From positions 99,219-163,218 of the forward strand of contig CAZGHN010000006.1 of NCBI GenBank assembly GCA_964525555.1: DNA of 64,000 nt, in the 5' to 3' direction. Below are positions 7,315-15,552 of the stretch, piece by piece. Every line of letters begins with the position of its first letter. Position 1 is the first letter of the stretch. Origin of the DNA: JAFGHJ01 sp964525555. Lineage in GTDB: Bacteria; Hydrothermota; UBA3072. The notes beneath the pieces were generated by a model. The model was not told the DNA's origin. It made no database searches and saw only the letters and a list, made by a program, of their open reading frames with translations. Made by a program: the position numbers and the translations under genes.

Positions 7315-8347
7315 TTCTCTTGTTACTCGTTTCCCTGCCTGGCTTAAAAGAATTGGGCCTTATTCCGAGATGATACTGTTTTCCAAAATTTCTTTATATC
7401 GTAATCTTGGAGGATATAAGTTTAACAGTAAGACAACCGAAAAGGAAAAGGAAGAAATACTAAATTTCCTCTTTGAAGGTATATCTACCCTTTCTTATTT
7501 TGAGAATTTTATTACTTTGAAAGATTTGAAAGAAAATGAAAAGGATTTTTTTATAGAAAGGAATTTTATAAAAAGAGAGGAGTCTAATAAATTCGGGCAA
7601 CTTGGTTTGGTTATAAATGATTCTCAAAACAGTGTACTTGTATTGAATTCAGACGAGCATCTTGAAATTTCTTCGGTGTTTTCTGAATTGTCAATCAAAG
7701 AAGCTTATAATCAATGTGATGGTTTAGACGATGAACTTAACGAAGAATTTAGTTTTGCTTATGATAATGAATTAGGTTTTTTGACTTCATCAACCGATAA
7801 AGTCGGGACAGGCATGAAAATTTCCACCGTAGTTCATCTGCCGGCGCTTGTCATTACTGGTAAATTTGTGGATGTTATTGACGATCTTGAAGATTCTCTT
7901 TTTTCAATAGAGGGAGTTTTTAACATAGGTGAAAACGTGGAAGGGAGTTATTTTAAGATAAGCAACAAATTTACTCTGGGTGTCTCAGAAGAGGAAATAC
8001 TAAAATTGTTTGAGAACAAGATTAAAGCTATAATTAAAGATGAAGTTGATAGCAGAGAGTATTTAACTCAGAAAGTCGGATATGAGACTGAAGACAAAAT
8101 TTGGAGATCTTATGGTATTCTTAAGAATGCAAGAATTTTATCGGTTACCGATTTTCTTAATTTGACATCGGCTGTAAGGCTCGGGACTAGTTTAGGCATT
8201 ATAAGAGATATTAGTATTGTGAATTTGAACGAATGGCTTTTTCAGGGCCTTCCCGGACACTTAAGGGTTCTAAATGAAGATGTTAGCAATGAAAAAGAAG
8301 AGAATATTCTTAGAGCCAAACTTATAAGAAATTATTTGGGAGGATAA
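7307..8347 (+). CDS. mcsB: Protein-arginine kinase McsB
   Basis: 346-residue member of the phosphagen-kinase fold family, which phosphorylates arginines on proteins and marks them for ClpC-ClpP. The segment 'TDKVGTGMKISTVVHLPAL' (about 160-180) matches the McsB/creatine kinase 'PTN.GTG.RASV..HLPAL' motif. 'SAVRLGTSLGII' matches the 'LRLGvdLGII' segment near the C-terminus, and the end 'ILRAKLIRNYL' sits where the phosphoarginine-sensing 'RDxxRA' pocket lies. Length equals Bacillus McsB. It lies between mcsA and clpC. Confidence 0.94.
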   Translation: MIDSLVTRFPAWLKRIGPYSEMILFSKISLYRNLGGYKFNSKTTEKEKEEILNFLFEGISTLSYFENFITLKDLKENEKDFFIERNFIKREESNKFGQLGLVINDSQNSVLVLNSDEHLEISSVFSELSIKEAYNQCDGLDDELNEEFSFAYDNELGFLTSSTDKVGTGMKISTVVHLPALVITGKFVDVIDDLEDSLFSIEGVFNIGENVEGSYFKISNKFTLGVSEEEILKLFENKIKAIIKDEVDSREYLTQKVGYETEDKIWRSYGILKNARILSVTDFLNLTSAVRLGTSLGIIRDISIVNLNEWLFQGLPGHLRVLNEDVSNEKEENILRAKLIRNYLGG

Positions 8348-8351
8348 GAAT

Positions 8352-10802
8352 ATGTTTGGAGATGAAAAGTTTACGAAGAAATTGATAGATGTGGTAAAAT
8401 TAGCGAAAGACTTAGCTCAGGAATTCGGAGTAAAAGAAGTAACACCGGTTATTCTTTTACTTGCGATATTGAAACACGGAAACAATATTGCGATTACCGT
8501 TATCGAAGAAGTTGGAGTAGATATTGAATTGCTTGAAAATCGTGTTTTAAGAATTGTTAGCGGAAGCGGTGAGGTTTTAATTGCAGAGCAGCCAATGGGT
8601 TTGTCAGAGGATTCCCTTAATATTCTCGAACAAGCGAAAGAAGAGGCTATGATGCTTGGCAGGCAGATAATAGGTACAGAACACCTTCTTCTTGCGTTGC
8701 TTAAGGCTAGGGAAGAGGCATTTATAGAAGTGTTAAAGCCAGAAGAATTGGATTACTATTTGGCTAAACAAATGCTCCTTGATCTTTTTGATAAGGAAAG
8801 AATAAGCGATAAAAATAAAGAAAAGCCAAAATCCTCTGTTGATAGGGCGCTGGAATTTTATACGAGAGATCTTACCGAGCTTGCCAGAAAGGGAAAAATT
8901 GACCCTATCATTGGCAGGAAGGGCGAGATGGAACGGGTTATACAGACCTTATGCAGGAGAAAAAAGAATAATCCGGTCCTCGTCGGCGAGCCGGGTGTAG
9001 GAAAAACCGCTATTGTCGAAGGACTTGCTCAGAGAATTGTCTCCGGTTCCATACCTAAGATGTTACAGGGTAAGAAGATACTCTCTATGGATCTCGCTTC
9101 AGTCATTGCCGGTACAAAATATCGTGGTCAATTTGAAAAGAGATTGAAACAAATTTTAGAATCTTTGAAAGATTCTGAAAACATTCTTTTTATCGATGAG
9201 ATGCATACAATTGTTGGGGCGGGTGCAGCTGAGGGAGCCATAGATGCTTCTAATATGTTGAAGCCAATTCTTGCAAGAGGTGAGATACAGACTATTGGAG
9301 CTACTACAACTGAGGAATACAGGAAGTATATTGAGAAGGATGGCGCTCTGGAAAGAAGATTGCAGATGATTCTTATTGACCCTCCGACTATAGATGAGAC
9401 AATAGATATACTGGATGGTATTAAGCGCAAATATGAAGATTTTCATAAGGTTACTTATCCAGGTGAGGTTATTAAATCCGCAGTAAAGCTTTCCTGTCAG
9501 TATATAACAGACAGAAATCTTCCTGATAAAGCTATTGATGTTTTGGATGAGACGGGAGCTAAAGTGAGGTTAAGGGAGACAAAGGTTCCGGAAGAGATAG
9601 TAAAACTGGAGGCAGAACTCAGAGACGTAAAGGAAGAACTTATTAGGGTTAGGGAAGAGGGGAAATATGAAGTTGCGATTGAGTTACGTGACAGAAGGGA
9701 TGATATTGAAAAGAAATTAGAGGAAAGTCTGGAAGATTGGGGTAGATACGAGGGACTCAAACAGGTTAATGTCACCGAAGATGATATAAGAGAAGTAATT
9801 TCTCTTTGGACTGGAATTCCTCTTAAGCGTCTCAGAGAAGAAGAAACAGAACGGCTTCTTTCTATGGAAGATGAAATTAAAAAAAGACTTGTCGGACAGG
9901 ATGAAGCGATCAGAGTTGTTTCTAAAGCAATCAGGAGAAGTAGGGCTGGTTTACGCGATTTAAGAAGGCCCTTAGGTGCTTTTCTATTTCTTGGTCCTAC
10001 GGGAGTGGGAAAAACCGAATTGGCTAAGCAGCTTGCCAAATTCCTTTTTAGTACAGAAGAAGCGCTTGTTAGAATAGATATGAGTGAATATATGGAGAGG
10101 TTTAATGTCTCTAAATTGATAGGAGCTCCTCCTGGATATGTAGGGTATGATGAAGGGGGTGTTTTAACTGAAGCTGTTAGAAGAAGACCTTATTCTGTAA
10201 TTCTTTTGGATGAGATAGAAAAATCTCATCCGGATGTCTATAACATTCTACTTCAGGTTTTTGATGAGGGTATGCTTACTGACGCTTATGGTAGAAAAGT
10301 TTCTTTTAAGAATACTGTTATAATTATGACATCGAATATAGGTACAAAAGAAATAATGCGCGGGGCGCATGTTGGCTTTAAAAAACCTGATAAAAATGTT
10401 AAATACAAGGAGATGAAAGAATATCTTCTTGAAGAAATTAAAGAAAAATTCAATCCTGAATTTCTAAATAGGATTGATGAGAGTATTGTTTTTCGTTCTC
10501 TTGATAAAGATATAATGTCTTCAATAGTTGATATATTTTTCAACGAAATAAGGGAAAGAGTTGAGGAAAAAGGTTTTGAAATTTCCCTTACGGATGAAGC
10601 AAAAGAATTTCTTATTGAAAAAGGTTTTGATCCCGAGTATGGGGCCAGGCCTTTAAAAAGAATCCTGCAAAGAAGTTTAGAAGACAAATTAGCAGAAGGG
10701 TTCTTAAAGGGAAAATGGGAAAAAGGAAATAAAATTGTTGTTTCAAGAGAGGAAAATGATTTAATTTTCTTCTCATCCCGTTCTGTAGCAGAAGTCATGT
10801 AA
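8352..10802 (+). CDS. clpC: ATP-dependent Clp protease ATPase ClpC
   Basis: 816-residue AAA+ unfoldase that feeds proteins to ClpP. It has an N-terminal double Clp repeat domain (about 1-145) that in Bacillus binds phosphoarginine, AAA-1 with Walker A 'GEPGVGKT' (about 212), a UVR-containing middle domain ('ELRDRRDDIEKKLEE', about 444), and AAA-2 with Walker A 'GPTGVGKT' (about 547). The middle domain identifies ClpC rather than ClpA or ClpB. GGAGG precedes the ATG. Position after mcsA-mcsB supports the function. clpP is not in the window. Confidence 0.96.
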   Translation: MFGDEKFTKKLIDVVKLAKDLAQEFGVKEVTPVILLLAILKHGNNIAITVIEEVGVDIELLENRVLRIVSGSGEVLIAEQPMGLSEDSLNILEQAKEEAMMLGRQIIGTEHLLLALLKAREEAFIEVLKPEELDYYLAKQMLLDLFDKERISDKNKEKPKSSVDRALEFYTRDLTELARKGKIDPIIGRKGEMERVIQTLCRRKKNNPVLVGEPGVGKTAIVEGLAQRIVSGSIPKMLQGKKILSMDLASVIAGTKYRGQFEKRLKQILESLKDSENILFIDEMHTIVGAGAAEGAIDASNMLKPILARGEIQTIGATTTEEYRKYIEKDGALERRLQMILIDPPTIDETIDILDGIKRKYEDFHKVTYPGEVIKSAVKLSCQYITDRNLPDKAIDVLDETGAKVRLRETKVPEEIVKLEAELRDVKEELIRVREEGKYEVAIELRDRRDDIEKKLEESLEDWGRYEGLKQVNVTEDDIREVISLWTGIPLKRLREEETERLLSMEDEIKKRLVGQDEAIRVVSKAIRRSRAGLRDLRRPLGAFLFLGPTGVGKTELAKQLAKFLFSTEEALVRIDMSEYMERFNVSKLIGAPPGYVGYDEGGVLTEAVRRRPYSVILLDEIEKSHPDVYNILLQVFDEGMLTDAYGRKVSFKNTVIIMTSNIGTKEIMRGAHVGFKKPDKNVKYKEMKEYLLEEIKEKFNPEFLNRIDESIVFRSLDKDIMSSIVDIFFNEIRERVEEKGFEISLTDEAKEFLIEKGFDPEYGARPLKRILQRSLEDKLAEGFLKGKWEKGNKIVVSREENDLIFFSSRSVAEVM

Positions 10803-10808
10803 TTTTAT

Positions 10809-11591
10809 ATGGGGAAAAGCATCTCAATCGTTAACCAGAAAGGTGGTGTAGGTAAAACAACTACTGCAGTTAATCTAGCCGCAGCACTTGCTCTATATAA
10901 TCAACGCTCTCTCATAATTGATATGGACCCACAGGCAAATGCTACTAGTGGGTTGGGTTTTACAGGTGTAACCCCAACTATTTATGATGTCCTCGTGAAG
11001 GGAAGAAATCCGCAAAGTGTTATAAAAAAGACAGATGTCAAAAATCTTGATATTATTTCCTCGGATATTTCTCTTGTCGGAGCAGAGGTTGAACTTGTAG
11101 ATGTCAGAGGAAGGGAAATGCAGCTAAAACGAAAGATTATGCCTCTAAAGAGGTATTATGATTTTATTTTAATTGATTCTCCGCCTTCACTTGGTTTGCT
11201 AACAGTAAATGCTCTTGTAAGCGCAGATTCTGTTTTGATCCCAATCCAGGCAGAATTTTATGCAATGGAAGGCTTAAGTAAACTTTTAAATACCGTAAGG
11301 AGTATTCAGCGCGAGTTGAATTCAAGGCTGACTATTGAGGGTGTACTTCTTACACTATTCGATACAAGATTGAATCTTGCTCATGATGTTACTGATGAAG
11401 TTTGTAAATATTTTGGTGATAAAGTGTATGAGGTTATAATTCCCAGGAATGTTAAATTGGCGGAAGCTCCAAGTTATGGAAAACACATCTTTGATTATGA
11501 TCTAAAATCCAGAGGGGCTGATGTTTATAGAAGATTAGCAGAAGAAGTTATGAGGAGAAATGGCAAGACGGGCGCTTGGCAAAGGATTTGA
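10809..11591 (+). CDS. parA: Chromosome-partitioning ATPase ParA/Soj
   Basis: 260-residue deviant Walker A ATPase: 'KGGVGKTT' at 11-18, 'DMDPQANATSGLG' (A' region) and 'LIDSPPSLGLLT' (Walker B). With ParB it moves the chromosome origin region apart. There are only 6 bp from clpC, without a clear ribosome site, so it may be coupled to clpC translation. It overlaps parB by 32 bp. Confidence 0.96.
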   Translation: MGKSISIVNQKGGVGKTTTAVNLAAALALYNQRSLIIDMDPQANATSGLGFTGVTPTIYDVLVKGRNPQSVIKKTDVKNLDIISSDISLVGAEVELVDVRGREMQLKRKIMPLKRYYDFILIDSPPSLGLLTVNALVSADSVLIPIQAEFYAMEGLSKLLNTVRSIQRELNSRLTIEGVLLTLFDTRLNLAHDVTDEVCKYFGDKVYEVIIPRNVKLAEAPSYGKHIFDYDLKSRGADVYRRLAEEVMRRNGKTGAWQRI

Positions 11592-12369
11592 TGCTCTTAT
11601 TCCTACTGTAGAGGAAGATAAAATCCCGGTAGGGGAAATATTTCACTCTCCCTTACAGCCCAGAAGAAAAATAAATGAAGAGGATTTAAAGGATCTCATA
11701 GCTTCCATAAAACAGAACGGAATTTTGCAGCCTGTTTTACTGAGGAGAGTTGAAGACGGCAGGTGTGAGTTGGTTTACGGACACCGGCGTTTTGAGGCAG
11801 CAAAAAAGGCTGGGCTAAAAGAAATCCCTGCTGTTTTTAGAAGACTCTCTGATAGAGAAGTATTGGAGATTGCAATAATTGAGAATGTACAAAGAGAAGA
11901 TTTAAATCCTATTGAAGAAGCTGATGCTTATTATAACTTGAATGTAGAATTTAATCTTACGCAGGAGGAAATTGCCGAAAGAGTTGGAAAAGCAAGAACT
12001 ACAATAACCAATAAGATGAGATTGCTAACGCTACCCGAAGAGGTTAAGAAAGCTTTATACGATAATAAGATAACTGAAGGACATGCAAGAGCACTTCTTG
12101 CTTTAAAAGATAAGAATAGAATTTTAAAGGAACTGAATAATATAATAAAAGGTGAGAAGACAGTAAGAGAAGCAGAGAGGGCATCCGGAGTAAAAAAGAA
12201 AAGAATAGAGTTGCCTTCTAAATATAAAGAATTAAGAGAAGAGCTTATGCATTTATTTAATACTGATGTTAAAATAAAAACAGGTAAAAAAAAGAATCAA
12301 TTAATAATAGAGTTTTATTCTGATGAAGATTTGGAGAGAATATACAATTTAATAAAGGGCAAAAAATAA
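11560..12369 (+). CDS. parB: Chromosome-partitioning protein ParB/Spo0J
   Basis: 269-residue CTPase clamp that loads at parS. It begins with the usual 'ARRALGKGFDALIP', then 'PLQPRRKINEEDL' (box I), 'YGHRRFEAAKKAGL' (CTP/arginine patch, normally GERRxRA), 'IIENVQREDLNPIEEA' (box III) and the helix-turn-helix 'LTQEEIAERVGKARTTITNKMRLL'. A lysine-rich linker leads to the C-terminal dimer domain. The Glu of GERR is His here, a change also seen in some ParBs. No TGTTTCACGTGAAACA-like parS site was seen in the window. Confidence 0.95.
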   Translation: MARRALGKGFDALIPTVEEDKIPVGEIFHSPLQPRRKINEEDLKDLIASIKQNGILQPVLLRRVEDGRCELVYGHRRFEAAKKAGLKEIPAVFRRLSDREVLEIAIIENVQREDLNPIEEADAYYNLNVEFNLTQEEIAERVGKARTTITNKMRLLTLPEEVKKALYDNKITEGHARALLALKDKNRILKELNNIIKGEKTVREAERASGVKKKRIELPSKYKELREELMHLFNTDVKIKTGKKKNQLIIEFYSDEDLERIYNLIKGKK

Positions 12370-12394
12370 AAATCAAAAAAGATCTTAAAATACA

Positions 12395-12470
12395 TTAACC
12401 ACAGAGAACACAGAGGAATTAATTGTGATAAAAAAGAGAGAAACACCGGGAACACAGAGAAAAAACAAAA
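12395..12470. repeat. Dispersed 'cacagag' repeat
   Basis: Two degenerate copies of 'accacagagaacacagagg' and 'aacacagagaaaaaa' between parB and the M23 peptidase gene. They belong to the family found in most intergenic gaps of this window. Confidence 0.7.
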
Positions 12471-12499
12471 AGTTAATTAGTAATATTATGATAGGTTAG

Positions 12500-13279
12500 G
12501 TGATGGGTATGAGGAAGTATACGATACAATTTATTCCTGAAAATGGTGATGTTAAAGAAATTCATCTATCTGGGAAAGTTATTGTTGTGCTTGGTATTGT
12601 TTCTTTTTTGATAATAGCTACCATTCTATATTTTTCTATAAATATTGGAAGATTGGCAGTAAATAAAATGGAATATAGTTTATTGAAGAATAGAGTTGCT
12701 AATCTTGAAAATAGAGGTCTGGAAATAGAGAAATTGAACAATAGAATAAAAAAATTCTATGATATTGCCGATAAATTGAATAAAGCACTCGGTCTTGAAA
12801 TTTCTCTTGAGGAGTTTTATAAGGCGGAGGAGGAGAAATTTACCTCAATAGAATCTTATAAGACAGATGAAATCGGCTCGTTAAAGGATGAAGCAGAGCG
12901 TTTACAGGATTTTGTGCCTAACATACTACCCACAGAAGAAGGATGGATAAGTAAAAGATTTTCTACGGACCATAAAGCAATAGATATATCTTTAAAAGAA
13001 GGTACATCTATTTATTCTACTATGGAGGGTTCTGTTACTTTTGTGGGTGATAGAGAATATCTTGGATTAACGTTAGAAATAAATAATGATGAGGGTTTTG
13101 CAATAAGGTTAAGTCATCTAAGTGAAGTTTTAGTTAAAAATGGACAAGAGGTCAAGAAAAACCAGCTGGTTGCTCTTTCTGGAAATACCGGAAGAAGTGA
13201 TGCTCCTCATCTACACTATGGTTTACAAATGCAAGGGAAATGGGTTGACCCAATTAATTATTTACTTATTAGGAGGTAA
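12500..13279 (+). CDS. M23 (LytM-type) peptidoglycan endopeptidase, membrane-anchored
   Basis: 259 residues. A short cytoplasmic tail is followed by one membrane helix (about 27-48), a coiled coil (about 55-95) and a LytM domain. The zinc ligands are present: His and Asp in 'STDHKAIDIS' and the 'HLHYG' motif, with 'SHLS' between, so the enzyme looks active and should cut peptide cross-links. GTG (12500), ATG (12503) and ATG (12509) are all possible starts. It is followed 2 bp later by a bactofilin gene, a common pairing in which the bactofilin positions the M23 enzyme during cell shaping. Confidence 0.92.
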   Translation: MMGMRKYTIQFIPENGDVKEIHLSGKVIVVLGIVSFLIIATILYFSINIGRLAVNKMEYSLLKNRVANLENRGLEIEKLNNRIKKFYDIADKLNKALGLEISLEEFYKAEEEKFTSIESYKTDEIGSLKDEAERLQDFVPNILPTEEGWISKRFSTDHKAIDISLKEGTSIYSTMEGSVTFVGDREYLGLTLEINNDEGFAIRLSHLSEVLVKNGQEVKKNQLVALSGNTGRSDAPHLHYGLQMQGKWVDPINYLLIRR

Positions 13280-13281
13280 AT

Positions 13282-13644
13282 ATGCGACAAGATGCAATAA
13301 TGAATGTTTTCCATAAGGGTTCCACTGTTGATGGTAAAATAAGAATAAACGGATCTATACGAATAGATGGAAAACTAAAGGGAGAAGTTGAAGCGACAGA
13401 TGCTGTCATTATAGGTGAAACAGGGATTATTGAAGGAGATATAAAAGCAAAGGAAGCAAATATTTCCGGTAAGTGCACAGGTCGTATTGTGATTGAAAAC
13501 TGTGTTCTTCTTCATGCTTCAGCTGAAATAAATGGGGATATCAAGTGTAAGAAATTAGTGGTCGATGAAGGTGTTACTATTGACGGTAATATAACTATGA
13601 GAGATAAGAGTAGGAATGTCCCGGAAGAAAAAGGAAAAATATAA
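13282..13644 (+). CDS. Bactofilin (polymer-forming cytoskeletal protein)
   Basis: 120 residues with the right-handed beta-helix pattern of the bactofilin domain: 'GSTVDGKIRINGSIRIDGKLKGEVEA', 'DAVIIGETGIIEGDIKA', 'ANISGKCTGRI', 'LHASAEINGDIKCKKLVVDEGVTIDGNI' in successive turns. It self-assembles without nucleotide into filaments that scaffold cell-wall enzymes. AGGAGG precedes the ATG. The 3' end overlaps the RNase PH start by 29 bp. Confidence 0.94.
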   Translation: MRQDAIMNVFHKGSTVDGKIRINGSIRIDGKLKGEVEATDAVIIGETGIIEGDIKAKEANISGKCTGRIVIENCVLLHASAEINGDIKCKKLVVDEGVTIDGNITMRDKSRNVPEEKGKI

Positions 13645-14329
13645 TATTCGTCCGGTAGAAATTAAAGTTAACTATCTAAAGCTGGTTCCTGCTTCGGTAT
13701 TGATAGAACAGGGGAATACTATTGTTCTAGTTTCTTCCACTCTTACTGATTCCGTGCCTACTTTTTTGAAAGGTTTGGGGCAAGGGTGGTTAACAGCTCA
13801 ATATGGTATGCTGCCGAAAAGCTCTAACTCGAGATTAAATAGAGAAAGAAGCGGATTATCCGGAAGAAGTTATGAAATTCAACGATTAATTGGAAGAGCG
13901 TTAAGACAGGCATTTAATTTGGAAGTCCTGGGAGAAAAGACTATTATTCTTGATTGTGATGTAATTCAGGCGGATGGAGGAACAAGAACAGCATCGATAA
14001 CGGCTGGAATGGTGTCGGTTTATGAGCTTTTCCGTCAAATGGTTGAAATGAAGGAAATCAAAAAGATACCTATTAAACGTTGGATTGCAGCTATTTCGGG
14101 CGGTATAGTTAACGGTAAAATATTGCTGGACCTTAATTTCGAAGAAGATTCGAATGCGGATGCCGATATTAATCTTGCTATGGATGAAGACGGTAGAGTG
14201 ATTGAGATTCAGGGAACTGCAGAAAGAAGTTCTTTTAGTTCAGAGCAACTTAATGAATTAATTGAGGTTGGTAAACAAGGAATAAAGGAACTCATTGCCA
14301 AGCAAAAAGAATCGCTCGGCTTAAAATAA
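13616..14329 (+). CDS. rph: Ribonuclease PH
   Basis: 237-residue phosphorolytic 3'-to-5' exonuclease that trims tRNA 3' ends. Family blocks are clear: 'VLVSSTL', 'GQGWLTAQYGMLPKSSNSR', 'YEIQRLIGRALRQAF', 'TIILDCDVIQADGGTRTASITAG' read across two blocks, and 'DLNFEEDSNADADINLAM' holding the metal-binding acidic residues. The N-terminus is odd: the usual 'RxDGR' before 'RPV' is replaced by 'RKKKEKYNIRPV'. It overlaps the bactofilin gene. Confidence 0.93.
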   Translation: MSRKKKEKYNIRPVEIKVNYLKLVPASVLIEQGNTIVLVSSTLTDSVPTFLKGLGQGWLTAQYGMLPKSSNSRLNRERSGLSGRSYEIQRLIGRALRQAFNLEVLGEKTIILDCDVIQADGGTRTASITAGMVSVYELFRQMVEMKEIKKIPIKRWIAAISGGIVNGKILLDLNFEEDSNADADINLAMDEDGRVIEIQGTAERSSFSSEQLNELIEVGKQGIKELIAKQKESLGLK

Positions 14330-14380
14330 GTTTCGAGTTACAAGTTTTGTGTTTCGTGTTTAATTTTCTATTCTTTATAT

Positions 14381-15424
14381 TTGGTATCTCTAATGGAAAA
14401 TAAAAGAGAAAATAATGGCATTGAAAATGTTTGGCGGGAAGATGTTAGGAGTGAGAATATTAGACTCGATACATATTTATCTAAAAGCAGTCTTCCATTT
14501 AGTAGAAGTAAGATAAAACAAAAAATTAAGAATAGGGAAATTCTTGTAAACGGGGAGCCCTCCAAACCCTCATATAGTGTTAAAAGGGGAGATATTATAG
14601 AAGCTGTATATGAACCCCAGGCTTCTTTTGAGATAAAGCCTCAGGAAATACCAATTTCCATAATATATGAAGATCAGGATATAATTGTTTTAAATAAGCA
14701 AAAAGACATGGTAGTGCACCCTGCTAAAGGAAACTCTGACGGTACACTTGTAAATGCTCTTCTTTACCATTGCTCTGACCTTTCGGAAGGTTCCGGTCTT
14801 GAAAGACCTGGCGTTATACATAGACTTGATGAAGATACGACCGGTGTTATAGTTTTCGCTAAAAGCCAGAGAGTGCACGCGAAAATAGCGACCCAGTTTC
14901 AAAGGCGAGAAGTCGAAAAAATTTATCTTGCCGTAGTCTGGGGGACTCCTCCGATGAAAGAAGGAGAAATAAATTCACCTATAGGTAGAAGTTCTTTTGA
15001 TAGAAAATTGATGTCGGTCACGCCTCTTAACTCCAGGGATTCCATTACTCGTTTTAAGGTTCTTCATTCGTATGGGTTTGCATCGATTCTTAAAGTACAG
15101 CTTGAGACTGGAAGGACACATCAAATTAGGGTTCACCTTTCTCATTACGGATATCCCGTGATCGGAGATGCGGATTATGGAGGTAGAGATAAAAAAATTT
15201 TAAGAAGAATAGGACTTGACTATCGGTCCGCTTTTGATAAGATAATGGGAGTTATAGATAGACAGGCACTTCACGCTGCATCGATTGAATTTATGCATCC
15301 GGTGGAGAAAAAGAAAGTACGCTTTACCGCGCCGGTTCATGAAGATATGAAGAAGCTGATTGAATTTCTGAATGAAAATAATGCCACTAAGACACGAAGA
15401 CACAAAGGAGTATTGAATGATTAA
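14381..15424 (+). CDS. rluD: RluA/RluD-family pseudouridine synthase
   Basis: 347 residues. An S4 RNA-binding domain comes first ('LDTYLSKSSLPFSRSKIKQ', about 29-85), followed by the synthase domain. The catalytic Asp lies in 'PGVIHRLDEDTTGVIVFAKS' (about 142-161); 'LETGRTHQIRVHLSHYGYPV' and 'ALHAASIEFMHPV' are further family blocks. It probably modifies 23S rRNA; RluD is the closest type but the target is inferred. The C-terminal tail 'NATKTRRHKGVLND' is translated from a dispersed 'cactaagacacgaagacacaaagg'-type repeat, so the gene appears to end inside a repeat. Confidence 0.9.
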   Translation: MVSLMENKRENNGIENVWREDVRSENIRLDTYLSKSSLPFSRSKIKQKIKNREILVNGEPSKPSYSVKRGDIIEAVYEPQASFEIKPQEIPISIIYEDQDIIVLNKQKDMVVHPAKGNSDGTLVNALLYHCSDLSEGSGLERPGVIHRLDEDTTGVIVFAKSQRVHAKIATQFQRREVEKIYLAVVWGTPPMKEGEINSPIGRSSFDRKLMSVTPLNSRDSITRFKVLHSYGFASILKVQLETGRTHQIRVHLSHYGYPVIGDADYGGRDKKILRRIGLDYRSAFDKIMGVIDRQALHAASIEFMHPVEKKKVRFTAPVHEDMKKLIEFLNENNATKTRRHKGVLND

Positions 15425-15552
15425 ATTGTTAAATTATAAGGAAAGAAGAGTGTTTATCTTTATTGGATTATATGGGTACTTATTGAGCAGATCGCTTCAA
15501 AAAAATAACCCTGAAAACTTTGTGTTCTTTATGCCTTTGTGGCTAAAAAAAG

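Noticed and set aside
9128..10039. Minus-strand frames of 100-180 codons opposite clpC
   Set aside because: Shadow frames of a strongly conserved gene, Ser/Leu-rich from complementing Lys/Glu codons.
10809..14400. parS site near parAB
   Set aside because: I looked for TGTTTCACGTGAAACA-like palindromes and found only 'tgtttcgtgttt' at 14348, which is not palindromic.
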